Shown: positions 9,426 to 22,045 of the stretch, one piece after another
How positions within the stretch are numbered: position 1 is the stretch's first letter
Layout: each line of letters opens with the position of its first letter
Origin: Acheta domesticus
Taxonomy: Eukaryota > Arthropoda > Insecta > Orthoptera > Gryllidae
Direction: 5' to 3'
Assembly (NCBI GenBank): GCA_031308135.1
Contig: JAHLJT010008756.1
Span: 62,982,317 to 63,046,316 of the forward strand
Length of the DNA stretch: 64,000 nucleotides
The notes under the pieces: generated by a model
Seen by the model: only the letters and a program-made list of their open reading frames with translations
Database searches by the model: none
Told to the model about the DNA's origin: nothing
Translations under genes and position numbers: made by a program

Positions 9426-10834
9426 TTGCTCCCTCCTTTCATCCTCAGTCAACTTCTTCGTATTCTTCACAATGCATTGTGTGTTCACAGAAATCTGTTA
9501 TTTTTCTGGATTGTTCCAGGGAACGAGAAAAATTACTCATCTCTAGAACTCCGTTTTCGTTTTTTCCTTTTGCATTTACTTTATTACTTTTCCTGCTCAT
9601 TTTGTCCCCATTCCTACTTTTTATAACTTTTTCTTTCTCTTCTTATACTCATCTATTTCTTCTTCTTTTCATTTTCGCTTCTTGTCTTCTTCACGTGAAA
9701 TTTCTCTCTGAGACACACCAGTACTCTGACAAAACCAAGTTTAGTTTTTCTTGGCGAGAGTACAATTAGCTGTGTAATTAACGATTGCTAGGAAATTTGA
9801 ATATGTGCATACATTTATAATATTCTGGGATTCATAAGTTGTAAATTACTAAAATCCCAGAATTTAAAAAATATTTAAACATAATTTTCTTCTTAAATGA
9901 TGATCATTCACTATTGTTCTAGAATAAACATTTCGAATCTGAATCATAATTTTGTATCAGTTGCAACAAATAAATGTGATGTTACTGTTTACCATTTGTA
10001 GAACATATTTCGCGTCATCTTACCAACAATAGGGAGTTAAGAACAAATTTAATGATGGCCATTAATTTTCTTTCCGAGATTACTGTTCCGTAAGAACATC
10101 TGCACCCTACCTGGTGTATTGCAGATCCAAAACAACCAAATAGCTATTCTGCCGCTCCCGAGTATTACTCTTCGCGACGTCGATTATATCGAATTGCAAT
10201 CCAATGGCCACATTCGAAACTTTAATCGGCAACTCCTGCATAAATACACGCTTACGCTTCACGCGTTTCTAAAACAGCGACTCATATTTACACAGGCCGC
10301 AAGCAACCGCCGGAATGAAAACAAACTGCTCCATACCCGGCACCATAACCACACAACATTAACGTTCGTTTCTTAGCAAACAATAGAGCCGAACGCCAAA
10401 ATTGAAAAAATGAAGTTAATTTACGTACGTTTTACGCACATCTAAAACGATGCTTGAATTTAGTACATCACAAATAAGGTTTTATAACTCTCAATGGATG
10501 TTGGGTAGCCTTTTTTAAGGTTGCAGCGTTTCGCCTACAGCGCTCTCTTAATATTGCAATATTTCACACCATTTGTACTTTTTTTCCCAGAAAAAAGTGT
10601 CCCCCCTCAGAACGAGTCGCGTCTCTGAAATATAGACCTTTCCGGGGGTGTATTACTTTATTTATGTGTACGGCATTTCCGAGCAGCAGAATCCCATTAG
10701 GGAAATGGACCCACCGTCATAAATCGGAATGGATTCCCAATCACCTGGGATTAGTTAAAAATAATCGAAGTCGGGAGAGGCGGCTCGATGACTGATGGCT
10801 CCTGGTCAGCGGTGATTTAACCGACAGGGCTTCG
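9426..10834. other. AT-rich DNA with a possible conserved non-coding block at 10,660-10,770
   Basis: No gene seen. The interval near 10,660-10,770 changes composition and contains AATCCCATTAGG and CCTGGGATTAG. These carry TAATCC/GGATTA cores, the type bound by Bicoid/Otx-class homeodomains. Such short sites are common by chance, so this is only a pointer. Confidence 0.3.
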
Positions 10835-11110
10835 TTGTGGAGTGGCTCACTCCTGCAGGCCGGAGGTGGAAGTGGCGTTGGAGGAGGAGGAGGCGTTGTG
10901 GAATGGGCGCGGACGGCGGAGCGCTGCGGCGTGGGCGGGGACGGCGACGCCGAGGTGGTGGGGGAAGGTGGCGGCGTCGGTGGCGACGGCTGCGGCGGGG
11001 GCGGCGGCGATGGCGGGGGCCGTGACGGCGGGGAAGGAGGTGGAGGAGGCTGTGGTTCCGGCGACCGGAATGGAGGGGGACCTTGGTGACTGGTGGGGAC
11101 AACCGTCACG
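10835..11110. repeat. GGC/GGT triplet-rich, G-quadruplex-prone stretch
   Basis: The plus strand is strongly G-rich with repeated GGN triplets (GGAGGAGGAGGAGG, then GGCGGGGGCGGCGGCGATGG-like runs). All three minus frames give Pro-rich and plus frames Gly- or Arg-rich peptides, as expected of a triplet repeat. Many adjacent G-runs make quadruplex formation likely on this strand. Confidence 0.8.
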
Positions 11111-11302
11111 TTGCAGAGGTCCCTACTCGTAAAGCCTGTATTGACTGACTGCCGCGCGTATACGGACGCGTAGAGGATTTCGGGCGGGATTGGGTAATGG
11201 AGGAAGAGAAAATTCCGATTAATCTCGGCTGTTTTGATGAGGATGGATCGGAAAACACTGCATCGCAGAGAAAGACGTTACAAATTTGTTAACAATTATT
11301 AT

Positions 11303-11550
11303 AATTTAAATCATACTTCTTTTAAAGTATTATTTAACAAAATCCTCAGAAACATCACATAATAATTTTTCTCGGACTTCACACTTCTCAGAATTTAGTA
11401 TAAAGAAATTGTTTATATTTTATTATAATATAAATCATACTCCTTTTAAAGTATTATTTAACAAAATCCTCAGAAACATCACATGATATTTTTTCTCGAA
11501 CTTCACTCTTCTCAGAATTTAGTATAAAGAAATTGTTTATATTTTATAGG
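11303..11550 (+). repeat. Tandem duplication, period 124 bp
   Basis: Two adjacent copies share CTTTTAAAGTATTATTTAAC and CAGAATTTAGTATAAAGAAA. TCATACTTCT at 11,311 and TCATACTCCT at 11,435 mark the 124-bp period. Divergence is low (a few substitutions), suggesting a fairly recent duplication. Confidence 0.92.
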
Positions 11551-11601
11551 AAGCTTCCGCGGCCAGAGCCAATAACTACTTGACTGTCTAAGGGAAGCTG
11601 T

Positions 11602-11725
11602 GTCGTAGGCACAGTTGTCAACGTTTCGTCGTACTGTGACCTTCCTCAGGGCGAAATGCTTTTGCATTGACATTTCAGAAAGGTCGCAGTATGACGGCGG
11701 AAAAGTTGACAACTGTGCCTTCGAC
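11602..11725. repeat. Imperfect inverted repeat
   Basis: The left arm (11,602-11,657) starts GTCGTAGGCACAGTTGTCAAC. The right arm (11,664-11,725), reverse-complemented, starts GTCGAAGGCACAGTTGTCAAC. Both contain the GACAACTGTGCC block and an AGGTCRCAGTA block. The arms are about 58 bp with several mismatches and a very short loop. This may be two inverted copies of a repeat unit meeting head to head. Confidence 0.8.
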
Positions 11726-13359
11726 ATGGCATCTCTCGGACAGACAAGTACAGACCCTTCTAGCACTCTCACTCAAACTTGTGAACGGATGAATACGTTT
11801 GGCTGAAAAACTGCAGGAATAAATATATCGCGTCTCATGTATTTTGTAAATGAGACGATATATTTATTTATAATTAAAAATGAATAGACGAATAATTTAT
11901 TAGAGACATTGAATCGTATTCAGAAAAAACATGAGTAAATGGTAATGGCGTGTGAACTATTCCATTCGTAAAATAGGAAGGACTTAAGAATAAAAAGATA
12001 AGCAGATAAGTCACATCAATTTAGACGTTCTTCACTTACCGATTGAAATAAAATCGTTCAGTATCATCACTGTTTCCTACAACCAAACCAGTTTGGTGAA
12101 ATAATGATTTGTCTTCGGATAACTAATCACATGAACAAACAAAAGCTAATGGTAACATTGTAAAAATTGCAATATCATCTAATAAATGAACAAGTGTTCT
12201 CTCTATTCCTTCGTGAGAAGGATCAATGATAGAAACAAGCGCGGTAATCTAAATTAATGGTCTCACATTCTTGCTCAGTCATGTTGTTGAACCACAGACT
12301 ACTGTCGTGGAGGTTGGCTGTGTCGATATTTAACATCACAATACCCATGCACAGAGCCTGCAGGTTAGAGAGACACGCAAGTACGTACAATGAATTATTT
12401 ACAAGCTTATCACGATTACAAACAATGAGATTACAAATTGTACCATGGTTTTTTATATTACGTAATTGGATTTACTGACTTATCACTCTTTTTAATGTAG
12501 AAATGATGCATATAGTTTTTCTTCTCGGAGAGAATTAATATATTTGTGTCTTCCCATTTTCCAGATAATCATTCTCACGTTATATAAGATAAAATGCATC
12601 ATAACATTGGAAAAATAATTAAAAATTGAAGAATATTTTGTCATTTATGTGAGAGTACTTTTACAAACATTTTAAGTTGCAATTCTCGCACCTTAAGCTC
12701 CTCTGCGTCAATGGTCGTCAATTCTCTGCGGGGTACTCTGGGGTTATAAGAGACTTTAAACTACGTATCACTTACGCGAGATCTCATTAATTAATGTCTG
12801 TAGAGAAAACAGCTTTCTTATTTTTCACATTAACACATACGATTATCTAATGTTACGTTTATTGAGATTCACTTCGTTTTGTTCTTTAAAGAAGTTACTT
12901 TACATTTCATTCATACTTAAAATACAGTCATAAAATTGTCGAATATCAATGAGCAATATCTTCAAGTGAAATAATCAAGCTAATAAATTCTGGTAATTAT
13001 TTGCTGATCGTAATTTATTACAATATAATAGATGCTCTCTGCTCCGTGATATTTCATTCAATATTGTTTTCTCTCCACCTATAAAAGAGTACGATATGTC
13101 GTAGGGTTTTATCTTAGTGAATATAACATTCATGTTAATTTCTTGAGATATATAATTACTAGATTAATTGAAGATTTAATAACAATTGAACATTGGTGAA
13201 TTTGGGGTCACATACACAAATTACGTGTATTACATAAAATAACTAACACGCGCGCTAAATACAAACACAACAACGTATTCATAAATGCTTAATCAGTGAT
13301 CAACTTGAGTGCGTATTTCTCCGTCGAGAAGACAGATCACTGTTTGAAACAAGCTCGGT
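11726..13359. other. AT-rich DNA without recognisable features
   Basis: No tandem repeat, SINE or convincing frame. A 73-codon frame at 12,257-12,478 has no recognisable product. Confidence 0.4.
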
Positions 13360-13880
13360 GGTCTCCGGCGCGCGTCAAGCGACAAATTCCCGCGTAGTCA
13401 TGCCATCGAATCTCGTAATACGCGCTCATCTCCAATTCACCCATTTATCTTGGGGGGCGTCGGGGCCCGCCGCGGCGCCGGCTCCGCCGCCGGTGGCGAC
13501 TCCGCAACGGAGAGACGCCCAAGCGATCGGCCGACACGGCGGCAGCGGCGGCGGCTTCGGGAAGTTTTATTAATGCCGGCAGCCGGGGACATCTGGGAGT
13601 GATATCATTTATCTTTCTCTCCATTTCCTAAACAGCATTTCGTAATTTTTCCGACAGACTTCCATGTCGATGCTTTTTGTCCGAACGTCACCTGCTGGCC
13701 GGAAAGGCCGTGCGGGCGATAGCCATCCCGAAATTACAGGCTTCGAAGATGGCGGGCGGCTCCGCTCGCGGTGGCGGGCTGTGATTGGGCGAAGTGATGC
13801 ATGGAAGTGAGATCGTTTAGACATGGCTTGTATCTTGGTGTGTTCATCTGGCGCTATCTGATGGAGAATTGTAACATGTG
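13360..13880. other. GC-rich island with AT-rich homeobox-like motifs at its edges
   Basis: Strongly CpG-rich core (about 13,440-13,560) with GGCGTCGGGGCCCGCCGCGG. It is flanked by CATTTATCTTGG and GTTTTATTAATGCC, which resemble GATA and Caudal/Abd-B-type sites. A second moderately GC-rich block lies at 13,680-13,880. Frames through it reflect composition. A developmental cis-regulatory module is one reading; a first exon of an unknown gene is another. Confidence 0.4.
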
Positions 13881-14925
13881 CACGCGCGGCCAGAAAGAAA
13901 TATAGGTTTTGGAGGATCGTGGCCTCTCCCCCCGTTGGCGAGGCTGATACACGCGCTCCGATTGTTACGTAAGGATATGGAGCGTGTCATCTGGTACGGT
14001 TGACGTACGCGATAAAGTAATGGATCGTTTCTCACGAACGAAAGCTGAAACGTAATTTTTCTGATACGGCTAAATGCTCTGCAAATTTATATTTTGTTTG
14101 CCAGAGTAAACACTGAGAAACTGTAGTATTTACTTTTATATTACCTCATTAAACCAAACAATATTTGATTACTGACGTGTTTATTAATGCGTTTCAATAT
14201 TTAGTTTCAAATCAGCGAATAAACTATATATATTCTTTTTACATAACTTTCAATTATAATTTTGTAAAATTTGCATAACCGCTACGATCCTTTCAGGTTT
14301 CTCTTTGATTTCAAAAACAAAATGCATTATCATGCCAAACAAAGAGATGAAAAGAACACACTTTAAAAAAATTGAACTTTGCAATTAAATGTTATACTGA
14401 TTATTTCTTTTTTGCCGAATTTTGTGACAAGAAAAGGAATGTTGAAAGAACTCAATCAATGAACATACTACATATCGAAACATATTTCAGCACTGAATGT
14501 TTCCTTATTACGTATCAATAGTATTAAATTCATATGATTCTTGATCATTTTTTTAAAAATGTTGTGTCATTATTGACTAAAAAATAAAAGAGAAAATATG
14601 TTTTCAGAGCCAATAGGTTCTTTTGCGCGCAAATATCAAATCATTCTTTCATATCTAAGAATAAATATTTTGTTGTTAAAACGAATATAAAAAATCATTG
14701 TACACGGAATATATTGACGTTGATGGAATACGTACAATAATAATACACATTTCATCGACATGAAGGTATTCGTACCATGCATAAAATTATAGTTAATTTT
14801 CAAGTCAATTTTTTGTGGTTGGCTACAACGACACTGAATTTTCATAGTGGTTGTCAAAGAATTAATCACCCGAGAATGACCAACTCGTGTACATCATGTC
14901 TCATTCCTAGTGACTCACGGATCAC
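13881..14925. other. AT-rich DNA without recognisable features
   Basis: Low-GC sequence. I see no gene, repeat or RNA. Confidence 0.4.
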
Positions 14926-15340
14926 CATTTCAGCGGTACTCGACGACTGGTGGAGTCGTCGCATACCGTATCCTCTCGGGCAGGGGAGCATGTCAAGGAG
15001 ACGAACGGTTGACCGAGTGCGGTGATGGAGGGAGCGGCCAGCGGTAGCCACGGGAGCAGCGGGGCCGCACCTCTGCCCCCGCCGCCCACGCCCGCGCCCC
15101 CAGACCCGTCGCGGCCCCCGTAGCGCCGGATTTTCAATCAGGAGGCACTCGTGCGGTCTCCGAAGAGATATACAGTCCCTGGCAGCCTGTGGGCGCGGTC
15201 TCCAAAATAAGCCTGACGCGGGGAGGGCAGAGCATACACGTTCGGTACATGTGGGGGACAAGCGGGAGACAATCGGGGGACACGCAGGGAATATGCGGGT
15301 ACACGCGGGGGACAGCTGAGAGCTCATGATTGAATGGTTA
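14926..15340. other. GC-rich island with short GGGGGACA-type repeats
   Basis: CpG-rich core at about 15,020-15,130. It is followed at 15,240-15,315 by an imperfect tandem motif of about 15-16 bp (GGGGGACA..CGGG, GGGGACACGCAGGG, GGGTACACGCGGGGGACA). The open minus-strand frame of 163 codons spans this composition and has no recognisable domain. Confidence 0.5.
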
Positions 15341-16864
15341 ACGCAAATGCTTTCCACCCCGACAGACTAAGTTTGATCCCTTTACTCTTATTCCGTCATT
15401 TTTCCATCATCAATCAATCATTATCATCTACTTATTAGATCGTTACTTATGGATCGCAATGACATTCAGCCGTTGAAGGATCCCAAAACTTCAATAAAGA
15501 AATGCTAGAGTCTTATCCGTCCTGGTAAATACGAGCGTATGTTTCAATACTATTCCTTATGCTGATATGTGCAACAGTATAACCCTGAATTCATTCAGTT
15601 TCCATGTAGCCTTCATTTCCTCTGCTAATCGATAGACTTTTTTGTCATCATATCAATTGATTCTTTACGTTTTGAGCTAGGGGTTCAGCAACATCAATAA
15701 AAATCTCTTTTCATGTATTTGTTCAGAAACTCTAGCCTATGTCCAGTCGTTTATGTGGAACTGTGCAGTTTATGGTAATTTTCCTGTTCTAGTACATACG
15801 AGTTTACTACTACGTCTTCAATTTTGCACAGGCATCATAAGTCCTTCCTGTAAACAGGACCACACATTTCTGAGTCTTGCTGAGCTATGTCAGTTGGATT
15901 ATTACAAGTGTGACGGCTCAGTTATTGCTTGGGAGCTGGAACATAGCATTAAGATATTACGTACTCTATAGTCTCGTTGCTCCGCTAACATGGCAGGTAT
16001 GATTTTCAGCCACCTTACCTATTTAGGAATTTTCCTTAATCTTTAATCGCGATTACATTGCATTGGCATAACTTGGCATGAGTTGACCAGCATAAATCAT
16101 TCGGCTTCTCTTAAGATGATTCCAATTATCAGCCAAATATTAGATGCCTCCATTTTAAAATTTTCTACATGAATTATGATTATCCAGTGATTATCATGAA
16201 TAGTTGTAGACGCCCATTCAGCAGATATTTTCATCTATGGAGGTCTGTGATGGGACATCTTGCTTATTTAATTACAGAGGGCTCCTAGTGTAACATCTCA
16301 ATCTTTTGAACGTTATTTATTGTTGACTTCTCCAACCAGTTGACTTCTCCAACCCCTCTTGAGAAATCATATTTTTTCCCCCAAAAGTAACTTTTTTAGA
16401 ACAGTCATATATTTTTACATGTTATATATTAACTAACAACTTTTACATGTCTTGTATTAACTATTACAACTTTTACAGTGTCATATATTAACCCAAAATT
16501 ACCGAGACATTCCACTCCACATAAAAATGTATCATAATCCAATCCACAACTCATAGATCTGACCACCTTTTCGATCCAATCTACTTGACCTCTCAAATCC
16601 TTCTGCTTGTTTACTCATAGTATTCTACGAAAAGCGCCACGTTGTTAGGCCGGGGAACAAATGACTACATAATCCTGGCATTTACTTTTACAATAGTGTC
16701 AAGGAGAAAGATTATTTACTTCATTTTTTAAATATTATTTTAAAACATTTTGTTTTAAAATGTATTAAGAATACAATATAAATATAATTTATCTTAATAC
16801 TGCATTCTCGTAATATTTTAACTGCCGTTTTTTTATTGTTAATATTTCCCGCATGTTTTTTGCC
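15341..16864. other. AT-rich DNA with a short degenerate tandem repeat
   Basis: At 16,395-16,500 units containing CTTTTACATGT and TATATTAAC recur three times. The same motif (TTTTACATATTAACC) reappears twice at 17,050-17,095. Otherwise I see nothing identifiable. Confidence 0.5.
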
Positions 16865-17040
16865 GCGTCTTCTCGCCTCGTGAGCAGCTCCCACCGTGCG
16901 CCCCTCCGCTCGCCCATTGTTTCCCGGCGGCCAGAGATTCCTCATCGCCCATCCGCGCCGTCGCAGCTGGCGCAGGCGCCGCCACAGTGGGTCGGAACAC
17001 GCTAGTTCAGGGCGAAATTCCAGTCTGCAGAGCAGTATCT
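16865..17040. other. GC-rich island
   Basis: Short CpG-rich block (GCGCCCCTCCGCTCGCCC, CGGCGGCCAGAG) flanked on both sides by AT-rich DNA and by related TTTTACATATTAAC motifs. Function is not visible. Confidence 0.4.
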
Positions 17041-17517
17041 GCTTGGTTAAAAACTTTTACATATTAACCCAAAGGTTTTACATATTAACCAAAATTATTA
17101 ATTCAAGGAAACGTTCAGTGGTTTGTACTGAAACTACCATACAATGTTTTTCTTATTTTCTGCCCACTATTGTGTAAAAGGAACGCAAACATACGCGATT
17201 TTTAAGAAGCCGGGCGGTCCTAAATTTATACGATTTTGGGATTCATGTTTCCAGTAATTGTTAAAGTTCTAATGTTGCGCGTTTCTCCTCATTCATTTCT
17301 ATACATAAAATATGCTTTTTAGTTTCATATTTGTTGTAAATAATTTTTAAACCAAAAATATATGAATAACGTTTTTTGGCTTGCAAAAATATATTTACAT
17401 ATCATGGAACATGTGGTAGCAGTAAAAAGAACTGGAAAATTTGTTCGGGAATGCTTCCTTTCCTATTCTCGATAACTATGCAACTGCATATTAACAATTA
17501 ATGTAGGGTTCTAGATT

Positions 17518-17775
17518 AAGGTAACGAGGTTGCGAACTGTAAGTGGCCCGTTGTTGAAAGTATTTCTCTACCATTCACGGAGAACTGATCTGAAGAAACC
17601 ACGGAGACCACTGATCAGTGCAACCGACCTTTAGAATTTCAATGTATATGTATGTAATGTATGCAATGTAATGCATTCAATGAATTGAATGTATTCTGCA
17701 ACAGATCTGCAATGACTCAACTAACTTGTGCTGAAAATCCTGCCCCCATCGTGATGCTAACTTGGTACCTGCCAG
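17518..17775 (-). mobile_element. Degraded SINE fragment
   Basis: Retains GAAACCACGGAGACCACTGA from the body and GAAAATCCTGCCCCCATCG from the head-proximal part, separated by an ATGTA-rich insertion or divergence. An old copy of the main SINE family. Confidence 0.65.
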
Positions 17776-17864
17776 TCTACAATGCTGTAATTGAGAATTT
17801 TGTTTTATTGAAGAAAAATTCGCTGTTACTATTCTTGTCGAATGGCCCTGGAATCATTCTTTAT

Positions 17865-18262
17865 CTCATTCCCGAGGGATTTTCCTGCTCAAGATATCTC
17901 CTGCAGCGGGGCACCGCCGAAACAAACTCTAAGCTTCCGACTGGTCTCCCGAAATGTGCAACTGTGTAGTGCATGTAAGTGTAAGAGTGCATGTAAGATT
18001 AATCGTAAGAGAGAGAGAGAGAAGTGAGGAAAAGGATGAGGAAGGAAAGATCGCAAGCGTCCATAGGCCGTTCGGTAAGATACTGCTCCGCCATCCGCCG
18101 GGTACAGATTGGAGAAATCGCGGAAAACCTAGAGTTCTATACAATTCTTCTCCAGACAGAGGCTGATCTCGGTGGAGCTATTTAGTTTGTGTCGAAAATC
18201 CTGCCCTCGTCGGGACCCAAACCATAGGACCACCCAGACAGAGGATCTGCAGTGACATCTAT
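17865..18262 (-). mobile_element. Partial tRNA-derived SINE, copy D
   Basis: Matches the family from the GATTTTCCTGCTCAAGATAT segment through the AAGCTTCCGACTGGTCTCCC block, a GA-rich run (about 18,008-18,025) and the body core to the box B region (CGGGACCCAAACCATAGGAC). The box A end is replaced by CTATCCCCAGCC. The tail side (left) is missing. Confidence 0.75.
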
Positions 18263-18339
18263 CCCCAGCCGGGGACACGTGTGGCATTACAGTGCAACAC
18301 AGTGCACAATACAGAAACACGCTGAAAGATTTTTTTGCC

Positions 18340-18660
18340 CCGCTTGTCGTCCGCATCCGGACCACAGCGCGCCGCCGCGCCGCGCCGGTGTGGCAGGCGC
18401 GCCATTGTGTTGCGGCAGCTCGGCCGCAGGGCGGAGGTGCCGCGCGTTGGTTCTCGCGGGCGCGCGCGCGCCCATCCAACATCTCAACGAGTGGCATTAG
18501 TCCACGTCCCGGGGCTAAGTGCGCGCCTGACAGTCGTCGCTTAGAGCCCCGGCCGAAGCTAAGCGCGGCATTTGATATTTCAATACCCACCGCTGCAGGC
18601 GACGCTCGCTAGGTAAGGGGCTTGAGGCGGGTTGCCAGGGTGAGGTGGAGTGAGCGGATG
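18340..18660. other. GC-rich island
   Basis: Very CpG-rich (GCGCGCCGCCGCGCCGCGCC, then CGGGCGCGCGCGCGCCC), with overlapping open frames on both strands that are explained by composition. It ends abruptly at AT-rich DNA near 18,670. No recognisable protein. Confidence 0.45.
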
Positions 18661-19095
18661 TTGTCTCTTGCGTGGCAAATTTAGTTATTTGGAGATCTCA
18701 TAACAAAATTTACCTTGGTGCAATGTAAAAAATAATAAATATTGATTTCATTTTAAGTAATGTTATTTCTGCAATGAAATATTTTCCCCCTCAATTAATA
18801 AATAATAATAATATAACAGGGTTAAAGTTCTTAAGTCAATTTTTGGCGAAAATGGGTTAAGTACCGAAACTACAAGTCAAGTATATATATTTTAATTTTG
18901 TAAAACAACCAAATTCAAAAGCTGCCTTAACGAAAAAGCTTTGGGAAATAGCGTTGAGCGTAGAAAAAGCGTTGGCTTAAGAATCTAACCCTCGTTTTCT
19001 CCAAACTAAGATTTTAGTCGTAAGAACTTTTACCCCGTGACCACCGATATAATAACGGTGGAGATAAATGAATGTGAGACGATAAATTATGAAAA
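18661..19095. other. AT-rich DNA without recognisable features
   Basis: Nothing identifiable. Confidence 0.4.
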
Positions 19096-19419
19096 ATGAA
19101 AAATACAGATATGAAGAGGCATAAGAAAGAGAGAATTGAGATCAGTATGTTCCCATACGGAAGCGAAAGTTGGACTTTATTAAAAGGAGACAACCAGAAG
19201 CTGCAGACATATATAAATATTACAGATAATATTACGGATATGCTGGCCAAAATTCACGCTAATATAAAAATATTGAAGAAGTACGTTCAAAAAAGAAAGT
19301 TACAGGACGTCTCCAAGAATATGAGAATTAAATACTTGGAGTACAGGTTAAGACACTCCTATATTTTTAATAGGCGTTTTCGAAAACAAAATTTGAAAAA
19401 AGGAAGAGAACTTCAATAA
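19096..19419 (+). pseudogene. Non-LTR reverse-transcriptase C-terminal relic
   Basis: A 107-codon plus-strand frame contains YGSESWTLLKGDNQKLQT. This is the conserved block that follows the reverse-transcriptase thumb in several non-LTR retrotransposon clades (usual form YGSETWTLTKKD..KL). Downstream residues are Lys- and Arg-rich, and the catalytic YADD region is not present upstream. It is a short, dead fragment, and the clade cannot be fixed from this block alone. Confidence 0.65.
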
Positions 19420-19774
19420 TTCAAATTACAGTAGTAAGGAGGAAGAAAAGGAGAGAGAACTTGAAGGAAGAAGCTTCTAGTTGTAGTGACAAAGGAGATA
19501 TTTTGATACTATTCCGCGATCGAAAAAGTATGTATTTGGCATTTTTGAGCCGATTGGCCGACTTCTGGACGCCTAATGGTTCCCCCGTGCCTGGGCCTAG
19601 TTCATTCCCACGCTTGGAGGGTAAGAGAGGTATTTTACAAACATATGGTTGCAAGCTTGGCATGTAAGTAAGACCTTCGCTTCTCTGTAACTAGCAAACG
19701 CCGCCTCCCTGAGCTTTTTTCTTCGTCACACACCTACAGAATTGAGACTATTTTAAAAGAATTTCTCTAAACTC

Positions 19775-19850
19775 GGCCTCGACAGGGAATCAAACTCGGG
19801 ATCGCTCCACGGGAAGCTAGTACGCTGCCAACGAGACATCCTAGGACCAA
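19775..19850 (-). mobile_element. tRNA-like sequence, SINE head or tRNA pseudogene
   Basis: On the minus strand a box A-like TGTCTCGTTGGCAGCGTAC and box B-like CCCGAGTTTGATTCCC are correctly ordered about 30-35 bases apart. Between them AGCTTCCCGTGGAGC sits where an anticodon arm would. Pairing of the acceptor ends is poor, so a functional tRNA is unlikely. It is distinct from the main SINE head. Confidence 0.5.
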
Positions 19851-22045
19851 ACAAAAAATAATAATTAAAATCTATTATTTTATTTTGTACTATATTTAAC
19901 TCATAACCACTATTATAATATATTAGTGAAATGAAAAGTATTTTTTTCTTCTTCAAGAATCTGTATTATCCTAAGAGTCACGCTTTTCTTGACCGTTTTC
20001 ACGTGGAATTACCCGTTTACATACACTAATGATTTCCAATTAATAAATAGATGCATTCGATGAAAGAAAATAAATTTCTTCCGCGATAGTGAAACCTGAT
20101 TTCTAGGCCAATAAAGAGTGCTTGTACCTTTAAGGATAATTACACTTTTTCACTTCCCACTTCGAGTCTGGATGATGATCAAGAAATATCTTTTTGGGGG
20201 CAAAGATGAACTAAAGAAAATATTTCTTGGCCACAATAATACGTGAAATTATTCATATTCATTATCGAAAAGAAAGCTAGAAAACCACTTTCAGCAATGA
20301 TAACTTAAAAGATGCTCTAGCTGCCAAGTTACCCCATGCCTTTATTTCTAATCAATGTTAAGTGAAACTTTCTTATTACGTAACAATAATTTCAATTTAT
20401 ATCCTACATCTAGATATTCAAGTAATCTGCGTCATTCCGACCGTCAATTCAGGAAGATAAGCAACCAAATTTTGTATGAAACATAAACGTTAAAAAGTAT
20501 CGATACGTTTTCATTATTTATGTTCAAAGATGGACAAGTTGGGTCACTGTATTATACACAAAATGTCTTTTTAGACAGTCATTAGTAAAGGCGGTGACTG
20601 TCTAAAAGTACTTAAAAGTGATCCTTAAGTGTTTAGCTGTGAAAACAACAAAAAAACTTTTGTTTCACCGCATGAGCTATTACTGACCATAATGTATCAT
20701 TAATTGATTTGTCTGCTTGAATAAAAATAAAATGAAAATGAGAAAGGCTGTCTAAAATATAGTGTGTGACTCACGTGGTGATTTTATTTTGTTTGTAGGA
20801 TTGAGCCACTCGGCTTATCAGCCTCGTGTCGTCATCTTTCCCTCTCGCTAAATAAAATGCCACTTTGATCACTCTCATCATAAATAACTATTTTATTATG
20901 AACTTGCATAGCATAATTTTCAGCATGAAAATACCTGTCAAAGGCGCTAACCTAAGGTAGTGCACGGGGTATTCCAAATCCTCACTTGCTATCCATGTGG
21001 TGAGAAAATGTCAAGTTCAGCATGAAAAGTCCCTTCGATCTGAATGGACTTTCAATATCCAGTTATACATTTGTGTGAAAATCATAATATCTAAAAAGAA
21101 GGAACGTCGAATACATGATTGCTTTATCATACAATGTGTAGGGACACAAATTTATTGTGCTTTGCATAAATGAATAAGAGAATTTCCAATTGCACGACGT
21201 ATTTCAAAGAACCCAGGTTCAATTTTGAAGTACATATGTTTTTAATCTCCATTTCTACGCATGTTTTAGCATCAATTATCTTTCTCTCGATAGATCACAT
21301 TTTGCAAAGACGGCAGGTGAAATCGATCTTTTAGTTTTGAAGTATTATGAAATGCTTACTTTAATATGTTCAAATTTTATGTACTTCAACAAATAACATT
21401 GAACCACGTGCAGAGACATTTAATATTTATATAAATTTACATTTGTGTAGACATAGGTTTATACGTATACTAGTACATTATATGCAGTAAAGCTGGTGTG
21501 TGCTTGATTAATCACATCTATTTATGAGAATTAAAAAAAATGAAAAATTATGCTTTAGCATTCACATTTACATCAATCCCTGGAAGTAGAAACTCTGCCA
21601 AATAAAGCCGGTAAAGCTCCAATCAGAGCACTACAATTAGAACGAAACGAAGAAATATCTGAAGTTACTACGGATAAAAGGTAAATGCAAACAACTTACA
21701 AAAGGAGTATTTCCTTTGGAAAGCACTGTACCTTGAAATGAAACCATTGCGAAAAATGTAATAAAACAGGCTGAATTTGCAAGATAAATAGCGCCATCTC
21801 TGTACTTTGAATGAGATAGTGAGCTACATTATTATTTAAAATTGGTACCTTTGAATACCATCTTATCAATATTTTCGTAAACGGTCATAATTGACAACAT
21901 AATTAAAAAATAGGCAAAATGATTTAAATAGATTTACTTTTGCAAAATTTATGGATTAAGGAAAATAAAATAATATACATTCCACGAATTAAGTAGCATC
22001 TTTTTATTGAAGTTAGTTAAAATATACCGGACATTTTGGTGACGT
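19851..22045. other. AT-rich DNA; one short hairpin
   Basis: No gene or known repeat. A hairpin at 20,567-20,609 pairs CTTTTTAGACAGTCA with TGACTGTCTAAAAG across a 13-base loop. The rest is featureless. Confidence 0.4.

Noticed and set aside
11602..11725. Hammerhead ribozyme-like core (CTGAGGA followed by GAAAC on the minus strand)
   Set aside because: The two core boxes match and a short stem II is possible, but no NUH cleavage triplet or convincing stems I and III follow. Chance or shared ancestry with a repeat is more likely.
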